A stretch of 64,000 nt of DNA from Acidimicrobiales bacterium (GTDB taxonomy: Bacteria; Actinomycetota; Acidimicrobiia; Acidimicrobiales; Poriferisodalaceae), in NCBI GenBank assembly GCA_041394185.1, contig JAWKIQ010000002.1, forward strand, positions 310,001-374,000, in the 5' to 3' direction. Positions within the stretch are counted from its first letter, which is position 1. Each line of letters starts with the position of its first letter. Both the position numbers and the translations under genes were made by a program. Positions 17,578 through 26,327 of the stretch are shown here, piece after piece. The notes below the pieces were generated by a model, which worked only from the letters and a program-made list of their open reading frames with translations, had not been told where the DNA came from and did no database searches.

Positions 17578-17903
17578 GAGCGGATCTCGAGCCTGTCGCC
17601 CACCTTCAAACCCCAACGCTCGAACGACCCGTGCTGGGCTTCTATCACCGCTACCCCACCACGCCTGGGCCGGCTCACCCGCCTTGGCTTCATACAAAGC
17701 GTGGCCAGCACCACCCCTTCGGGGTCGATGACCGCGACGTCGATGGTGAAGCGCATACCGAAGGTGTGAACCGAGCGAGCGGGACGAATCAGCAGAGCGC
17801 CATCGAAGGAGTCGCGGCCCAGCAATCCGCGCCGGCGCTGGGCGCGAGTAGACGCGACATCGAGGCTCGCCAAGACCTTGTCGTCTCGTACCAACCATGC
17901 CAT
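17574..17903 (-). CDS. DUF192 family protein
   Basis: 109 residues. Matches the DUF192 pattern: STRAQRRRGLLGRDSFDGALLI, then VHTFGMRFTIDVAVID and VVLATLCMKPRR, ending GLKVGDRLEI. Function is not established. Many homologues carry a signal peptide, but this one seems cytoplasmic from ATG 17903; the frame stays open upstream without family resemblance. Coupled to rsmI. Confidence 0.8.
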   Translation of the reverse strand: MAWLVRDDKVLASLDVASTRAQRRRGLLGRDSFDGALLIRPARSVHTFGMRFTIDVAVIDPEGVVLATLCMKPRRVSRPRRGGVAVIEAQHGSFERWGLKVGDRLEIRS

Positions 17904-17944
17904 CGCTTCACCGACCCTGGATCGAACGGCAATACCCGTGAGTA

Positions 17945-19030
17945 TCAGACGTTGAACCTGAACTCGATGACGTCTCCGTCGTCGACCAGATAGTCCTTGC
18001 CTTCGAGACGCATCTTGCCAGCCTCGCGGGCTTTGCTCCACGATCCGATCTCGAGCAGCTCGTCCCAGTGAATGACCTCGGCGCGGATGAAGCCCCGCTC
18101 GAAGTCGGTGTGGATCCGACCCGCGCACTGAGGTGCTGTCGAGCCGGCCCTGAACGTCCACGCGCGCGACTCTTTCTCGCCGGTGGTCAGGAACGTTCGT
18201 AGCCCCAGGGTGTGGTACGCCGATCGGACGAACCTGGGCAACGCACCCTCGCCCAGCCCCAGGCCTTCGAGCATCTCGTCGCGCTCTTCACCTTCCATTT
18301 GGGCTGCCTCGGCCTCGAGCTGAACACTGATGGGCAATACGTCGGCCGCACCGGGAAGCTCGGCCCGCACCCGTTCGGCGATGGCCTCGGCATCGTCGAG
18401 CTGATCCTCGCCGACGTTCACCACCGCCATGACCGGCTTGTTGGTCAACAGGAAATGGGTGCGAAGGGCGTCGCGCAGGTCTGGCGACACGGTCGACCTG
18501 AACAGCGGGGTGCCTTCGGACAAGACCGCGAGGGCAGCGTCGAGCGCTTCGACTTCGGTCATCAGCTCGGCGTTGCGAGGTTCTGCCTTGAGCGCCTTGC
18601 GGCGCCGCTCTATGCGGGTCTCGACGGCTTCCAGATCGGCCAGCGTCAGCTCGATCTCGACAATCCTCAGATGCTCGAGAGGGTCGGAGGGGCCGGGTAC
18701 GTCACCGTCGGGGAACGCCCTCAGGACGAAGACCACTGCGTCGACCTCGCGGATGCCGGCCAGGAACTTGTTGCCCAACCCCTCGCCCTGCGAAGCACCC
18801 TCGACCAGGCCTCCGATGTCGACGAACTGGGTCGTGGCATGAACGATGTTCCTGGACTTGGACATTGCCGCCAGGGCGTCGAGGCGTTGATCGGGCACCC
18901 GTGCGACACCGACGTTGGGGTCGGTGGTGGCAAACGCGTACGGAGCAGCCAGTGCCCCGCCCCCGGCAAGGGCGTTGAACAACGATGATTTGCCGGCGTT
19001 GGGCAGGCCTACGAATCCGAAGCGTTCCAT
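17945..19030 (-). CDS. ychF: Redox-responsive ATPase/GTPase YchF
   Basis: 361 residues, normal length. Obg-class P-loop GLPNAGKSSLFNAL at about 6-19, switch regions FVDIGGLVEGASQGEGLGN, TNKPVMAVVN in place of NKxD, and a C-terminal TGS domain (FLTTGEKESRAWTFRAGSTAPQCAGRIHTDFE, ending YLVDDGDVIEFRFNV; key parts only). YchF binds ATP rather than GTP and associates with ribosomes. Single gene, divergent from the bL37-like gene. Confidence 0.95.
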   Translation of the reverse strand: MERFGFVGLPNAGKSSLFNALAGGGALAAPYAFATTDPNVGVARVPDQRLDALAAMSKSRNIVHATTQFVDIGGLVEGASQGEGLGNKFLAGIREVDAVVFVLRAFPDGDVPGPSDPLEHLRIVEIELTLADLEAVETRIERRRKALKAEPRNAELMTEVEALDAALAVLSEGTPLFRSTVSPDLRDALRTHFLLTNKPVMAVVNVGEDQLDDAEAIAERVRAELPGAADVLPISVQLEAEAAQMEGEERDEMLEGLGLGEGALPRFVRSAYHTLGLRTFLTTGEKESRAWTFRAGSTAPQCAGRIHTDFERGFIRAEVIHWDELLEIGSWSKAREAGKMRLEGKDYLVDDGDVIEFRFNV

Positions 19031-19126
19031 GAGGTGGGGAGGTTACCTGCACCTGTTCCGATCGCTTTGCGCGTCGGGTCGCAAGGGTTTCGATTCGAGC
19101 CCATTTGCACTACCCTTTCGAGCCTT

Positions 19127-19213
19127 ATGAGCAAGAAGACCAAGAAGCGCAAGCTGCGCGCTCGCCGCAACAAGGCCAACCACGGCAAGCGCCCCAACAC
19201 CGGCCGCGGCTGA
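19127..19213 (+). CDS. Large ribosomal subunit protein bL37-like
   Basis: 28 residues, highly basic, with the closing motif RRNKANHGKRPNTGRG. The ANHGKRPN signature matches, from memory, the tiny bL37 protein seen in mycobacterial 50S structures. The gene stands on the plus strand 96 bases from the divergent ychF start, and its stop is two bases before the GTG of the next gene, so the two are probably cotranscribed. Confidence 0.85.
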   Translation: MSKKTKKRKLRARRNKANHGKRPNTGRG

Positions 19214-19215
19214 CA

Positions 19216-19899
19216 GTGGTCGACGCGGCTGACGCGACGCCGCGTCCCCGTCTCCTCGAACTCCGCATCCATGGTCCGGTCGATCCCTGGATCGACCTCG
19301 GCTTCGACATACAGGCCCCGAACGAGTCCGGCTCACCGGACTCGTTCGCGCGCACGCGTGTCGGCACCATGACGTTGGTGTTCGACGAGCCCGCGTCGAC
19401 GCCCAACATCGCCGGATGGTGCTTCGATTCGCCGACGACCACCGAGCCCATAGACGGCCTGTCCGTAATGGCCCCAGCCGGCGACCCCACGCGGCCCATC
19501 GTCAACCCCAACGGAGCCACCTCGTTCGACCACCTGGTGGTCAGAACCCCCAACGTCCAGCGCACCCAGAGCGCCCTCGAACGCAGCGGATTCGACCTGC
19601 GCCGCGTTCGCGACGCCGGCGCTGCCGATGCCCCTATCGTGCAGTCGTTCTATCGCCTCGGCGAGGTGATCCTCGAGGTCGTGGGGCGCCCAGACGACGA
19701 CGGCGACGGACCGTCGAGTTTTTGGGGTCTGGTGGCAAACGTCGACGACATCGATGCCCTCGACCTGCCATCGACCGCCATGTCGACTCCGCGAAACGCC
19801 GTACAGCGCGGCCGTCGCATCGCAACCGTTCGCCCTGAGGCCGGGTTGGGAATAGCCTTCGCATTCATGGACGATCGCGCGAGCACCGAGCCTTCTTGA
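19216..19899 (+). CDS. Glyoxalase/VOC-like protein
   Basis: 227 residues from GTG 19216. The half FDHLVVRTPNVQRTQSALERSG, then IVQSFYRLGEVILEVVGRPD and FWGLVANVDDIDAL, has the beta-alpha-beta pattern of vicinal-oxygen-chelate proteins, with the last Glu/His-type ligand positions partly recognisable. The first third also looks like a second, weaker VOC half. Substrate unknown. Starts two bases after the bL37-like gene. Confidence 0.65.
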   Translation: MVDAADATPRPRLLELRIHGPVDPWIDLGFDIQAPNESGSPDSFARTRVGTMTLVFDEPASTPNIAGWCFDSPTTTEPIDGLSVMAPAGDPTRPIVNPNGATSFDHLVVRTPNVQRTQSALERSGFDLRRVRDAGAADAPIVQSFYRLGEVILEVVGRPDDDGDGPSSFWGLVANVDDIDALDLPSTAMSTPRNAVQRGRRIATVRPEAGLGIAFAFMDDRASTEPS

Positions 19900-19900
19900 C

Positions 19901-20494
19901 ATGCTCGACCATGTATTCACTGACGCGATTGGCGCCATCCGTGATGCGTTCGAACGTGCGCTGCTCGAGCGACAGGCCTTCGAAGAGCGCTTCAACGTAG
20001 ACGTGCTGCTGGGCGACACCACCTGGGAAACCACCTACTGCCTGCCCGGCGAGGGCGACGACCCCAGGGTTCAGGTCGACATAACCATGGTGTGGCCGAC
20101 GTGGGCCCAGACCGCGTATCGGTCGTGGTACATCGGCGAAGACATAGACGATCCGCCTCGAATCAGCATCGAGCTGGCGTTTCGTGTGCAACACCTAGCA
20201 ACACGCCCCGACCCCGCTGCCCTGCTGGCTTCCTTCCCCGATCGCTCGGCCGACATCGGCCCAGATCCGCTGCGTCGCGACACCACCACACTCGAGCTAA
20301 TCCACGATTTCGACATGATCGAGCAGGGTTGGGCCATCGAGACGACGTTCGTAGGCGACTACGAGCTGCCCGAGTCGGCCCTGGCCGACGGCTCAGAGAT
20401 CGACGAGCACCTAGGTGGGCTGGGCGTATGGATTGCCTCGCTGCTGGTGAAGCTGGGCGACCTGGACGTCGAGTATCTGTCGCGCGAAGACTGA
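19901..20494 (+). CDS. Hypothetical protein (polar, about 197 residues)
   Basis: I do not recognise the family. 197 residues, acidic, no signal peptide or membrane helix; rich in Trp and Tyr in the middle (ETTYCLPGEGDD, MVWPTWAQTAYRSWYIGED). It follows the VOC-like gene with one base between stop and start, so it belongs to the bL37-VOC transcript. Codon pattern and overlap layout support it as a real gene. Confidence 0.6.
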   Translation: MLDHVFTDAIGAIRDAFERALLERQAFEERFNVDVLLGDTTWETTYCLPGEGDDPRVQVDITMVWPTWAQTAYRSWYIGEDIDDPPRISIELAFRVQHLATRPDPAALLASFPDRSADIGPDPLRRDTTTLELIHDFDMIEQGWAIETTFVGDYELPESALADGSEIDEHLGGLGVWIASLLVKLGDLDVEYLSRED

Positions 20495-20518
20495 CCTCGC
20501 CGCCTCGTCGGTGCCCGA

Positions 20519-21724
20519 TCAGCGCCGCAGAGACCCGGGATCTTCCATCCGGTTGGCGATCACATCCAACACTGCGTCGGCAAGCCAGGCGCCCGCCGTT
20601 GTCGTGTAGTGCACACCGTCGCCGGCCCTCACCTGGTGGCTTCGGCCGTCCGGACCTTCGAGGTTCAGCGCGAAACCACCCTCGGGCCCGACGAACATCG
20701 AGTACGCGTCGACATATTCGACATGGTCGTAGCCTGCCGCCAGCTCCGAGGTGATTTGGTTTGCAGCCTCGATAGCGGGCTTGATGTTGGCCGGCTGCAC
20801 CGGGGGCATCCCGATCCAGATGACCAACGGCCCACCCGACAACGACGAGAAGATCGCGTTGACCCGGCTTCGGTACTCGGCGTTCCACTCGGGCGAGGCC
20901 ACGTCGTGTTCATACACGAAGCGCTGGGCATCGTTGCCGCCCATGGTCAACACGACGACATCAAAACCTTCTGGGGCCACATAGTTCGCAACCCGACCGG
21001 GCCAGTCATAGAACGCCCGGTTGACGATGCCCGTCGAAATGTGGGTGTCGCCCGTTACAGAGATGTTTGCGTCCGCCTGGTCGAGACCCCACCTGGGGGC
21101 GTCGGACAAGGAGTCTCCACCCACGTACACCGTGAGAGGATCATCGCCCGAGGGGGTGCGCACGATGGCTGTCGGGCCCGAACCGATAGTGGCCACGATG
21201 GCGTCTATCGTCGCCGGATCGGCCGGGTCGATCTGGGCGTCGGGGCTGTGGAAGACTCCGGGCTCGGGGGCGACCTGATCGCCGCCAGACGCCTCGCCGC
21301 CGGCGGCGGTGTCGGTGGGCGGCGCAGCCGGAACGGGCTCGGGCTGGGCGATGTCTTCGCTGGGGGAGGCAATCTCTGGCTGGGCCGGTTCTGATTGGGC
21401 CGGCTGGGTGTCGGCAATGGGCGACACTGCAGCCATCAGCACTGTGGGCTTGGTGATGGTGAGGGCCATCGGAACCTGGGGCTGGCTGTCGCCCGGAGCC
21501 TGCTGTGATTCGACGTCGATGTAGTCGATGCGAAGCTCGTCGTCTGGTTGACGCGACAGAACGGCCGTGATGGCCAATACCAGTAGGCCAACCACAAGGA
21601 CGATCACTATGAGACGCACCCTGTCGCGACGTTCCGATGCCAGGAAGTGGCCACCTGCGTCGCGGCCCGGCCCCTTCCATCGCCGATCTGTGCCCGAGGC
21701 GTGATACACCTTGCGCGACTTCAT
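20519..21724 (-). CDS. Membrane-anchored SGNH (DUF459-like) hydrolase, second copy
   Basis: 401 residues: short cytoplasmic N-terminus, one membrane helix at about 37-58 (VRLIVIVLVVGLLVLAITAV), a Pro/Ala/Glu-rich linker to about 170, then an SGNH domain. Block I is VYVGGDSLSD, block III LTMGGNDAQ, and the C-terminal Asp-His pair is DGVHYTT. In MBOAT-linked systems such proteins finish transfer of acetyl groups to extracellular polysaccharide. ATGA overlap with the upstream SGNH gene. Confidence 0.8.
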   Translation of the reverse strand: MKSRKVYHASGTDRRWKGPGRDAGGHFLASERRDRVRLIVIVLVVGLLVLAITAVLSRQPDDELRIDYIDVESQQAPGDSQPQVPMALTITKPTVLMAAVSPIADTQPAQSEPAQPEIASPSEDIAQPEPVPAAPPTDTAAGGEASGGDQVAPEPGVFHSPDAQIDPADPATIDAIVATIGSGPTAIVRTPSGDDPLTVYVGGDSLSDAPRWGLDQADANISVTGDTHISTGIVNRAFYDWPGRVANYVAPEGFDVVVLTMGGNDAQRFVYEHDVASPEWNAEYRSRVNAIFSSLSGGPLVIWIGMPPVQPANIKPAIEAANQITSELAAGYDHVEYVDAYSMFVGPEGGFALNLEGPDGRSHQVRAGDGVHYTTTAGAWLADAVLDVIANRMEDPGSLRR

Positions 21725-23055
21725 GGCGTCACCGTTGCAGCCGCTGTGGTGGTCGTGGTCTCGGCCACACCAGACTGCAGGTCGACATAGGTTCCCAGCA
21801 GATCGAGAACGGCATCGGCGAGCAGATCGCCGCCAGGCCGAGACAGGTGCACGCCGTCCTGCTGTCGCATGTTGCGAAGCTCGCCGTCGAGAGCGGTGAG
21901 GTAGGCCTCGTACTGACCCGACCCATTGGCGAACAGGTCGCGGGTGTCCATGTAGACCACGCGCTCATACGCCTGAGCCTGTGAGCGATATATCTCGTTC
22001 AGCCGGTCCATCCGGGCGTCGAAGTCGGCCGAACGCATGACTGGTTGCCCGACCCAGATGACGAGACGATCGGAACCCTCGGTGAGCTGATTCATCGTGA
22101 AGCCGACGCGGCTGGAGTACTCGGCGACCCACTCGTCTTCGAAAGGCTGAAACACGCCGGTGGACAACTCCATGCCCTGGGCGTCGTTGGCGCCAAAAAT
22201 CACGACCATCACCTCTGGACCCCCATCGGAGATGATTTCGGCGAAGTGAGACGGCCAGTTGAAGAAGTCTGGTCGGGTCAAGCCCGTAGAGATGCGGTAG
22301 TCCAGCTCGGGCGAGATCACACCGGAGTCACTGGCCATACGCACGAACGACTCGCCGAACACCTGCGCCATGGAGTCGCCACCGACCCATACGTCGAGCG
22401 GGCTCTCGGCGGTGGGCACCCGGGGAGGCACGGTCGTGGTCGTGGTGGTCGACGTCGCAGTTGTTGTTGCGGCCTCCTGCGGGGCCGTCGAGCCGGTAGT
22501 CGCCCCACCGTTCGAGCCGTCGGGCGAAGATGTCGACGACGGTGCCCGAGTAGCGTCGCCGGCGCCGGCTGCCTGACCCGATTCCGCCACAAGCTCGAAG
22601 GCGTCCGAGCCGTCGGAGAAATCGCGACCGAGGGCCGCATCAGCGGCGCGGCGAGGCAGCGTGAGGCCGACGGCTGAGGCGAAGCTGCTGACCGGCTCCC
22701 AGACGGCGAGCGACATGTCGCGGCCGGTGCCAAACGGCTTGCGTTCGGCGTCCCTGACCAACTGTTCGGAGTTCAACAGCATTGCCACCAGCAATGCGAT
22801 GAGGCCCGCACCCAGCGCCTTGCCAGCCGGAATCGTCGGCGATGGCTGCCGACCTGGCGCATTCGCCGGTCGCTGTCGCCTTGGCATCTTGGCCGAACGC
22901 GGGGCGCGGCCGCTTGCCTGCTGCCGGTGCGGCAGGTCGGGTTCGGGGCGCGTCACGTCGCCGGCCGGCCTGTGCAGACCGCTGACGTAACCCGGTCCGG
23001 CCCGATGACCGCCGTCGTCTGCTGGTTCGGGGGGCGACTGCCTCTCTGGGGCCAT
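21721..23055 (-). CDS. Membrane-anchored SGNH (DUF459-like) hydrolase, first copy
   Basis: About 444 residues from ATG 23055; the frame is open to 23103. Long polar, Pro/Arg-rich cytoplasmic N-terminus, one membrane helix (GKALGAGLIALLVAMLL), a Ser/Thr linker, then an SGNH domain with VWVGGDSMAQ, VVIFGANDAQG and DGVHLSRPGG. Clearly paralogous to the following gene. It starts 84 bases after the end of the MBOAT gene on the same strand, making a three-gene O-acetylation module. Confidence 0.8.
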   Translation of the reverse strand: MAPERQSPPEPADDGGHRAGPGYVSGLHRPAGDVTRPEPDLPHRQQASGRAPRSAKMPRRQRPANAPGRQPSPTIPAGKALGAGLIALLVAMLLNSEQLVRDAERKPFGTGRDMSLAVWEPVSSFASAVGLTLPRRAADAALGRDFSDGSDAFELVAESGQAAGAGDATRAPSSTSSPDGSNGGATTGSTAPQEAATTTATSTTTTTTVPPRVPTAESPLDVWVGGDSMAQVFGESFVRMASDSGVISPELDYRISTGLTRPDFFNWPSHFAEIISDGGPEVMVVIFGANDAQGMELSTGVFQPFEDEWVAEYSSRVGFTMNQLTEGSDRLVIWVGQPVMRSADFDARMDRLNEIYRSQAQAYERVVYMDTRDLFANGSGQYEAYLTALDGELRNMRQQDGVHLSRPGGDLLADAVLDLLGTYVDLQSGVAETTTTTAAATVTP

Positions 23056-23139
23056 AGACGGCCCTGACGCTAGTCCAGAAACAACGCCCCACGACATCGC
23101 CAAACACCCGTTTTGCTTGGATTTGGCGACCGAATGACG

Positions 23140-24570
23140 TCAGAACTGGAAGTAGATGAACGGGGCGACGCCCTCGGGTCCCAGGACATCGACGAGCACG
23201 ATCGCAAATCCCAGCGCAACACCCTGCCAAACCCAGCTGAGCCGGCTGAACTCGAGCTGGAGGCCATCGACCACCGGGGCGGGCACGAACTGGCTGACCA
23301 GCATCAACACGATGGTCAGGACCAACAGCGTTGTCACCAGGGGGCTGGGGCCCGCCGCCCATCCGAGGATGCGCCCGATCATCGAGGTCGCTATCTCGAA
23401 GGTCTCGGCACGAAAGAAGATCCACGCCAGACACACGACGTGGAAGGTGTAGAGCCACCGCAGGGCCTTGGACAGCGCCTCGGGCAACACCGGCCCTTCG
23501 ACCCGCCTTAGCCAGATGGTGCTGACGAACCGCTCGGCTGCGAGAACCCCGCCGTGGATGGCTCCCCACACCACGAAGTTCCAGGCGGCGCCGTGCCACA
23601 AACCGCCCAGCAACATGGTGAGAAACAGGTTGCGGTAGGTGAACAGGGTGCCACGCCTGTTGCCCCCGAGCGGTATGTACAGGTAGTCGCGCAGCCAGTT
23701 CGACAACGTCATGTGCCAACGGCGCCAGAAATCCTGGATCGACAGCGCCCGGTAGGGAGCATCGAAGTTCTGGGGAAACCGAAAGCCCATCAGCAAGGCG
23801 ACCCCGATGGCAATGTCGGTGTAGCCGGAGAAGTCGGCGTAGATCTGAATGGCGTAGGCATAGACGGCGAACAGAACCTCGGCGCCGCTGTAGGCGTCTG
23901 GGAGGTTGAAGACCTCGTCGACGATGGCCGACGCCAGGAACGTCGAGATCACGACCTTCTTGAACAAGCCGGCGAAGATCAACCTGAAGGCTTCTGCGGT
24001 GGGCACCGAACGCGGGTCTGGGTGTGTCAGCAGCTGCGGAGCGAACTCCGATGCCCTGACGATCGGCCCGGCCACCAACTGGGGGAAGAACGACAAGTAG
24101 ACCCCGACGTCGAGCAACGACAGCGGCTGTATGTGACGCCGGTGGATGTCGACGACGTAGCTGAGGGCCTGAAACGTGAAGAACGAGATGCCAACCGGGA
24201 GGGTGATCTCTACCAGCGGTATGAGCTCGCCGAGGGCACCAAACGAACTCCGGAACTGTTCGGTGAAGAAGCCGTAGTACTTGAAGACACCCAGCACAGC
24301 GAGGTTGGTGGCCACGGCCGCCTTGACGGTCATCGACGCACGAGCCACCTGACCGTCGTGATGAGCCCGCTCGACCAGGTCGCCGAAGAACCAGTTGGCG
24401 ACTATCGAACCTCCCAACAACAGTACGAACCGCGGGTTCCACCAGCCGTAGAAGAACAGGCTGGCGGCCAACATGGCCAACTTCCACGCGAGATCGTGAG
24501 GTCGCAGCAGCCAATTGGCCACGAAGACGATGACGAAGAAGAGTGCGAATTCGAGTGTGGGGAACAGCAT
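23140..24570 (-). CDS. MBOAT family O-acyltransferase (AlgI/PatA-like)
   Basis: 476 residues with about ten membrane helices. MBOAT landmarks: FQALSYVVDIHRR, FFPQLVAGPIVRASEF, FSGYTDIAIG, the FWRRWHMTLS motif (281-290) and GGLWHGAAWNF with the invariant His at 326. AlgI-type proteins carry acyl groups across the membrane for polysaccharide or peptidoglycan acetylation. The two SGNH proteins downstream fit the AlgJ/AlgX or PatB role. The polysaccharide is not identified; the GT2-PilZ enzyme 6 kb away is one candidate partner. Confidence 0.9.
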   Translation of the reverse strand: MLFPTLEFALFFVIVFVANWLLRPHDLAWKLAMLAASLFFYGWWNPRFVLLLGGSIVANWFFGDLVERAHHDGQVARASMTVKAAVATNLAVLGVFKYYGFFTEQFRSSFGALGELIPLVEITLPVGISFFTFQALSYVVDIHRRHIQPLSLLDVGVYLSFFPQLVAGPIVRASEFAPQLLTHPDPRSVPTAEAFRLIFAGLFKKVVISTFLASAIVDEVFNLPDAYSGAEVLFAVYAYAIQIYADFSGYTDIAIGVALLMGFRFPQNFDAPYRALSIQDFWRRWHMTLSNWLRDYLYIPLGGNRRGTLFTYRNLFLTMLLGGLWHGAAWNFVVWGAIHGGVLAAERFVSTIWLRRVEGPVLPEALSKALRWLYTFHVVCLAWIFFRAETFEIATSMIGRILGWAAGPSPLVTTLLVLTIVLMLVSQFVPAPVVDGLQLEFSRLSWVWQGVALGFAIVLVDVLGPEGVAPFIYFQF

Positions 24571-24652
24571 GGGAAACGAGGGCTTCGAACCTGGGGCATC
24601 CTAGGACCATCGAACAACGCGCTCTGCGCGCTGGCGAAGAATCGATACGGAC

Positions 24653-26314
24653 ATGACCCAGGACCCCACCGAATCAACCACACCCAGCCACTCGATCGAT
24701 CCAGCTGTTGTGGACGCGATCGGCCTGTGGGCGCAAGCCGACCCCGACCCTCGATCGAGCGCCGCCCTGCTCGAGCTTCTCCGGACCGACCCCCGGGCAG
24801 CTGCAGCCATGTTCGCCGAACGCCTCAGGTTCGGCACCGCGGGTCTGCGCGGGGCCCTGGGGTTGGGCCCGGCGCGCATGAACCGCGTCATAGTCAGGCT
24901 CGCGGCCCGCGCCATCGCACAACAGCTACACGCCGAGGGGCGGTCGGGGCTGGTCGTCATCGGCCACGACGCCAGACATGGGTCGCGCGATTTTGCCGAG
25001 GACTCTGCCCGCCTGTTTGCTGCCCACGGGTTCGATCCCTTGCTGATCGACGGCGAGGTTCCCACCCCCGTCGTTGCCTACCAGGCTCTCTCCAGGAATG
25101 CGTGCGCCGCAATCGTGGTGACCGCCAGCCACAACCCCCCGGGAGACAACGGCTACAAGGTGTATTGGTCCGACGGAGCCCAGATCGTGCCACCGATCGA
25201 CGCCAACATCGAACAGCGAATGAACCAGCCGCCGGTTTCCGAGCACGACCTGGCCTCGGCCGACCGGGTGACGCGCCTTGACCCCATCATCGCCATAGAC
25301 CAGTACGTCGCCGAGGTGGTGGCCGGGCTGGGCACGCCCCGCGTCGAAAGCGCCGCGGCCAGCATCGTCTACACGGCGCTGCACGGAGTTGGCGCCCAGA
25401 CCGTTCGAGCCGCCTTCGACGCCGCCGGCCTACCCAGGCCCTTCGAGGTCGCGAGCCAGATAGAACCAGACCCCGACTTCTCCACCGTAGAGCTGCCCAA
25501 CCCCGAAGAAGCCGGCGCCCTGGACGAGTCGATGCGGGTGGCAGACGAGGTCGGCGCAGACGCCATCATTGCGAACGACCCCGACGCCGACCGGTTGGGC
25601 GTGGCGATAAGGGTCGCCGACGGCTGGCGCAAGCTGACCGGCGACGAGATCGGCTGCATACTCGCCGACCGCCTGCTGGCCCGCAATCAGAGCCCGAGAC
25701 CTGTCGTGGCCAGCTCGATCGTTTCGTCGCCGTGGTTGGAAACGATCGCAGACCACCACGGGGCCGAGGTCAGGCGAACCCTCACCGGATTCAAATGGAT
25801 AATCAGGGCGGCCATCGACGAACCCGATCTGACGTTTGTGTTCGGCTACGAGGAGGCCCTGGGTTTCGCATGTTCCCCCAAGGTCCGCGACAAGGACGGG
25901 GTGACGGCCGCTGTCGAGATGGCCACCTTGATCCACGAACTGGCGGCTCGAGACCAAGACCTTTCAGACCACCTGGCAGCGATGATCGAGCGCTTCGGGG
26001 TATCCCTGTCGGCTCAGGTCACCAGGAGATACGACGACACGCCCGAGCGCCTCGGGCAGCGGATGGAGGAGCTGAGAGACTCACCGCCCGCAGATCTCGA
26101 CATCGTCGAGATCGTCGATCACCTGCAAGCCCAGCCGTCGACGAACCTGCTGGAATGGCACATCGGCCCCGACCGCGATCGCGTCCTGCTGCGGCCCAGC
26201 GGCACCGAGCCCAAGCTGAAGGCCTATCTGCAGGCCTCGGGCACCTCGGCTGAGACCGAACAGGTCAGATCTCGCCTGGCAACCCTGGAAGGGGTGGTGG
26301 CCGAGTTGCTCTAG
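24653..26314 (+). CDS. Phosphohexomutase (phosphoglucomutase/phosphomannomutase)
   Basis: 553 residues, alpha-D-phosphohexomutase family of the PgcA/PGM2-like length. RFGTAGLRG substrate entry motif near 62-70, active serine in TASHNPPGDNGYKVYW (Ser about 158), metal-binding DPDADR at about 308, sugar loop GYEEALGF and phosphate loop RPSGTEPKLK. Interconverts hexose 1- and 6-phosphates. Divergent from the MBOAT gene across 82 bases; converges on the PfkB gene. Sugar specificity cannot be read from the sequence. Confidence 0.92.
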   Translation: MTQDPTESTTPSHSIDPAVVDAIGLWAQADPDPRSSAALLELLRTDPRAAAAMFAERLRFGTAGLRGALGLGPARMNRVIVRLAARAIAQQLHAEGRSGLVVIGHDARHGSRDFAEDSARLFAAHGFDPLLIDGEVPTPVVAYQALSRNACAAIVVTASHNPPGDNGYKVYWSDGAQIVPPIDANIEQRMNQPPVSEHDLASADRVTRLDPIIAIDQYVAEVVAGLGTPRVESAAASIVYTALHGVGAQTVRAAFDAAGLPRPFEVASQIEPDPDFSTVELPNPEEAGALDESMRVADEVGADAIIANDPDADRLGVAIRVADGWRKLTGDEIGCILADRLLARNQSPRPVVASSIVSSPWLETIADHHGAEVRRTLTGFKWIIRAAIDEPDLTFVFGYEEALGFACSPKVRDKDGVTAAVEMATLIHELAARDQDLSDHLAAMIERFGVSLSAQVTRRYDDTPERLGQRMEELRDSPPADLDIVEIVDHLQAQPSTNLLEWHIGPDRDRVLLRPSGTEPKLKAYLQASGTSAETEQVRSRLATLEGVVAELL

Positions 26315-26327
26315 CCACGCCTACTCG

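Noticed and set aside
23554..25281. 575-codon plus-strand frame
   Set aside because: Runs against the MBOAT gene and into the phosphohexomutase in a wrong frame; no recognisable domain, both real genes are clear.
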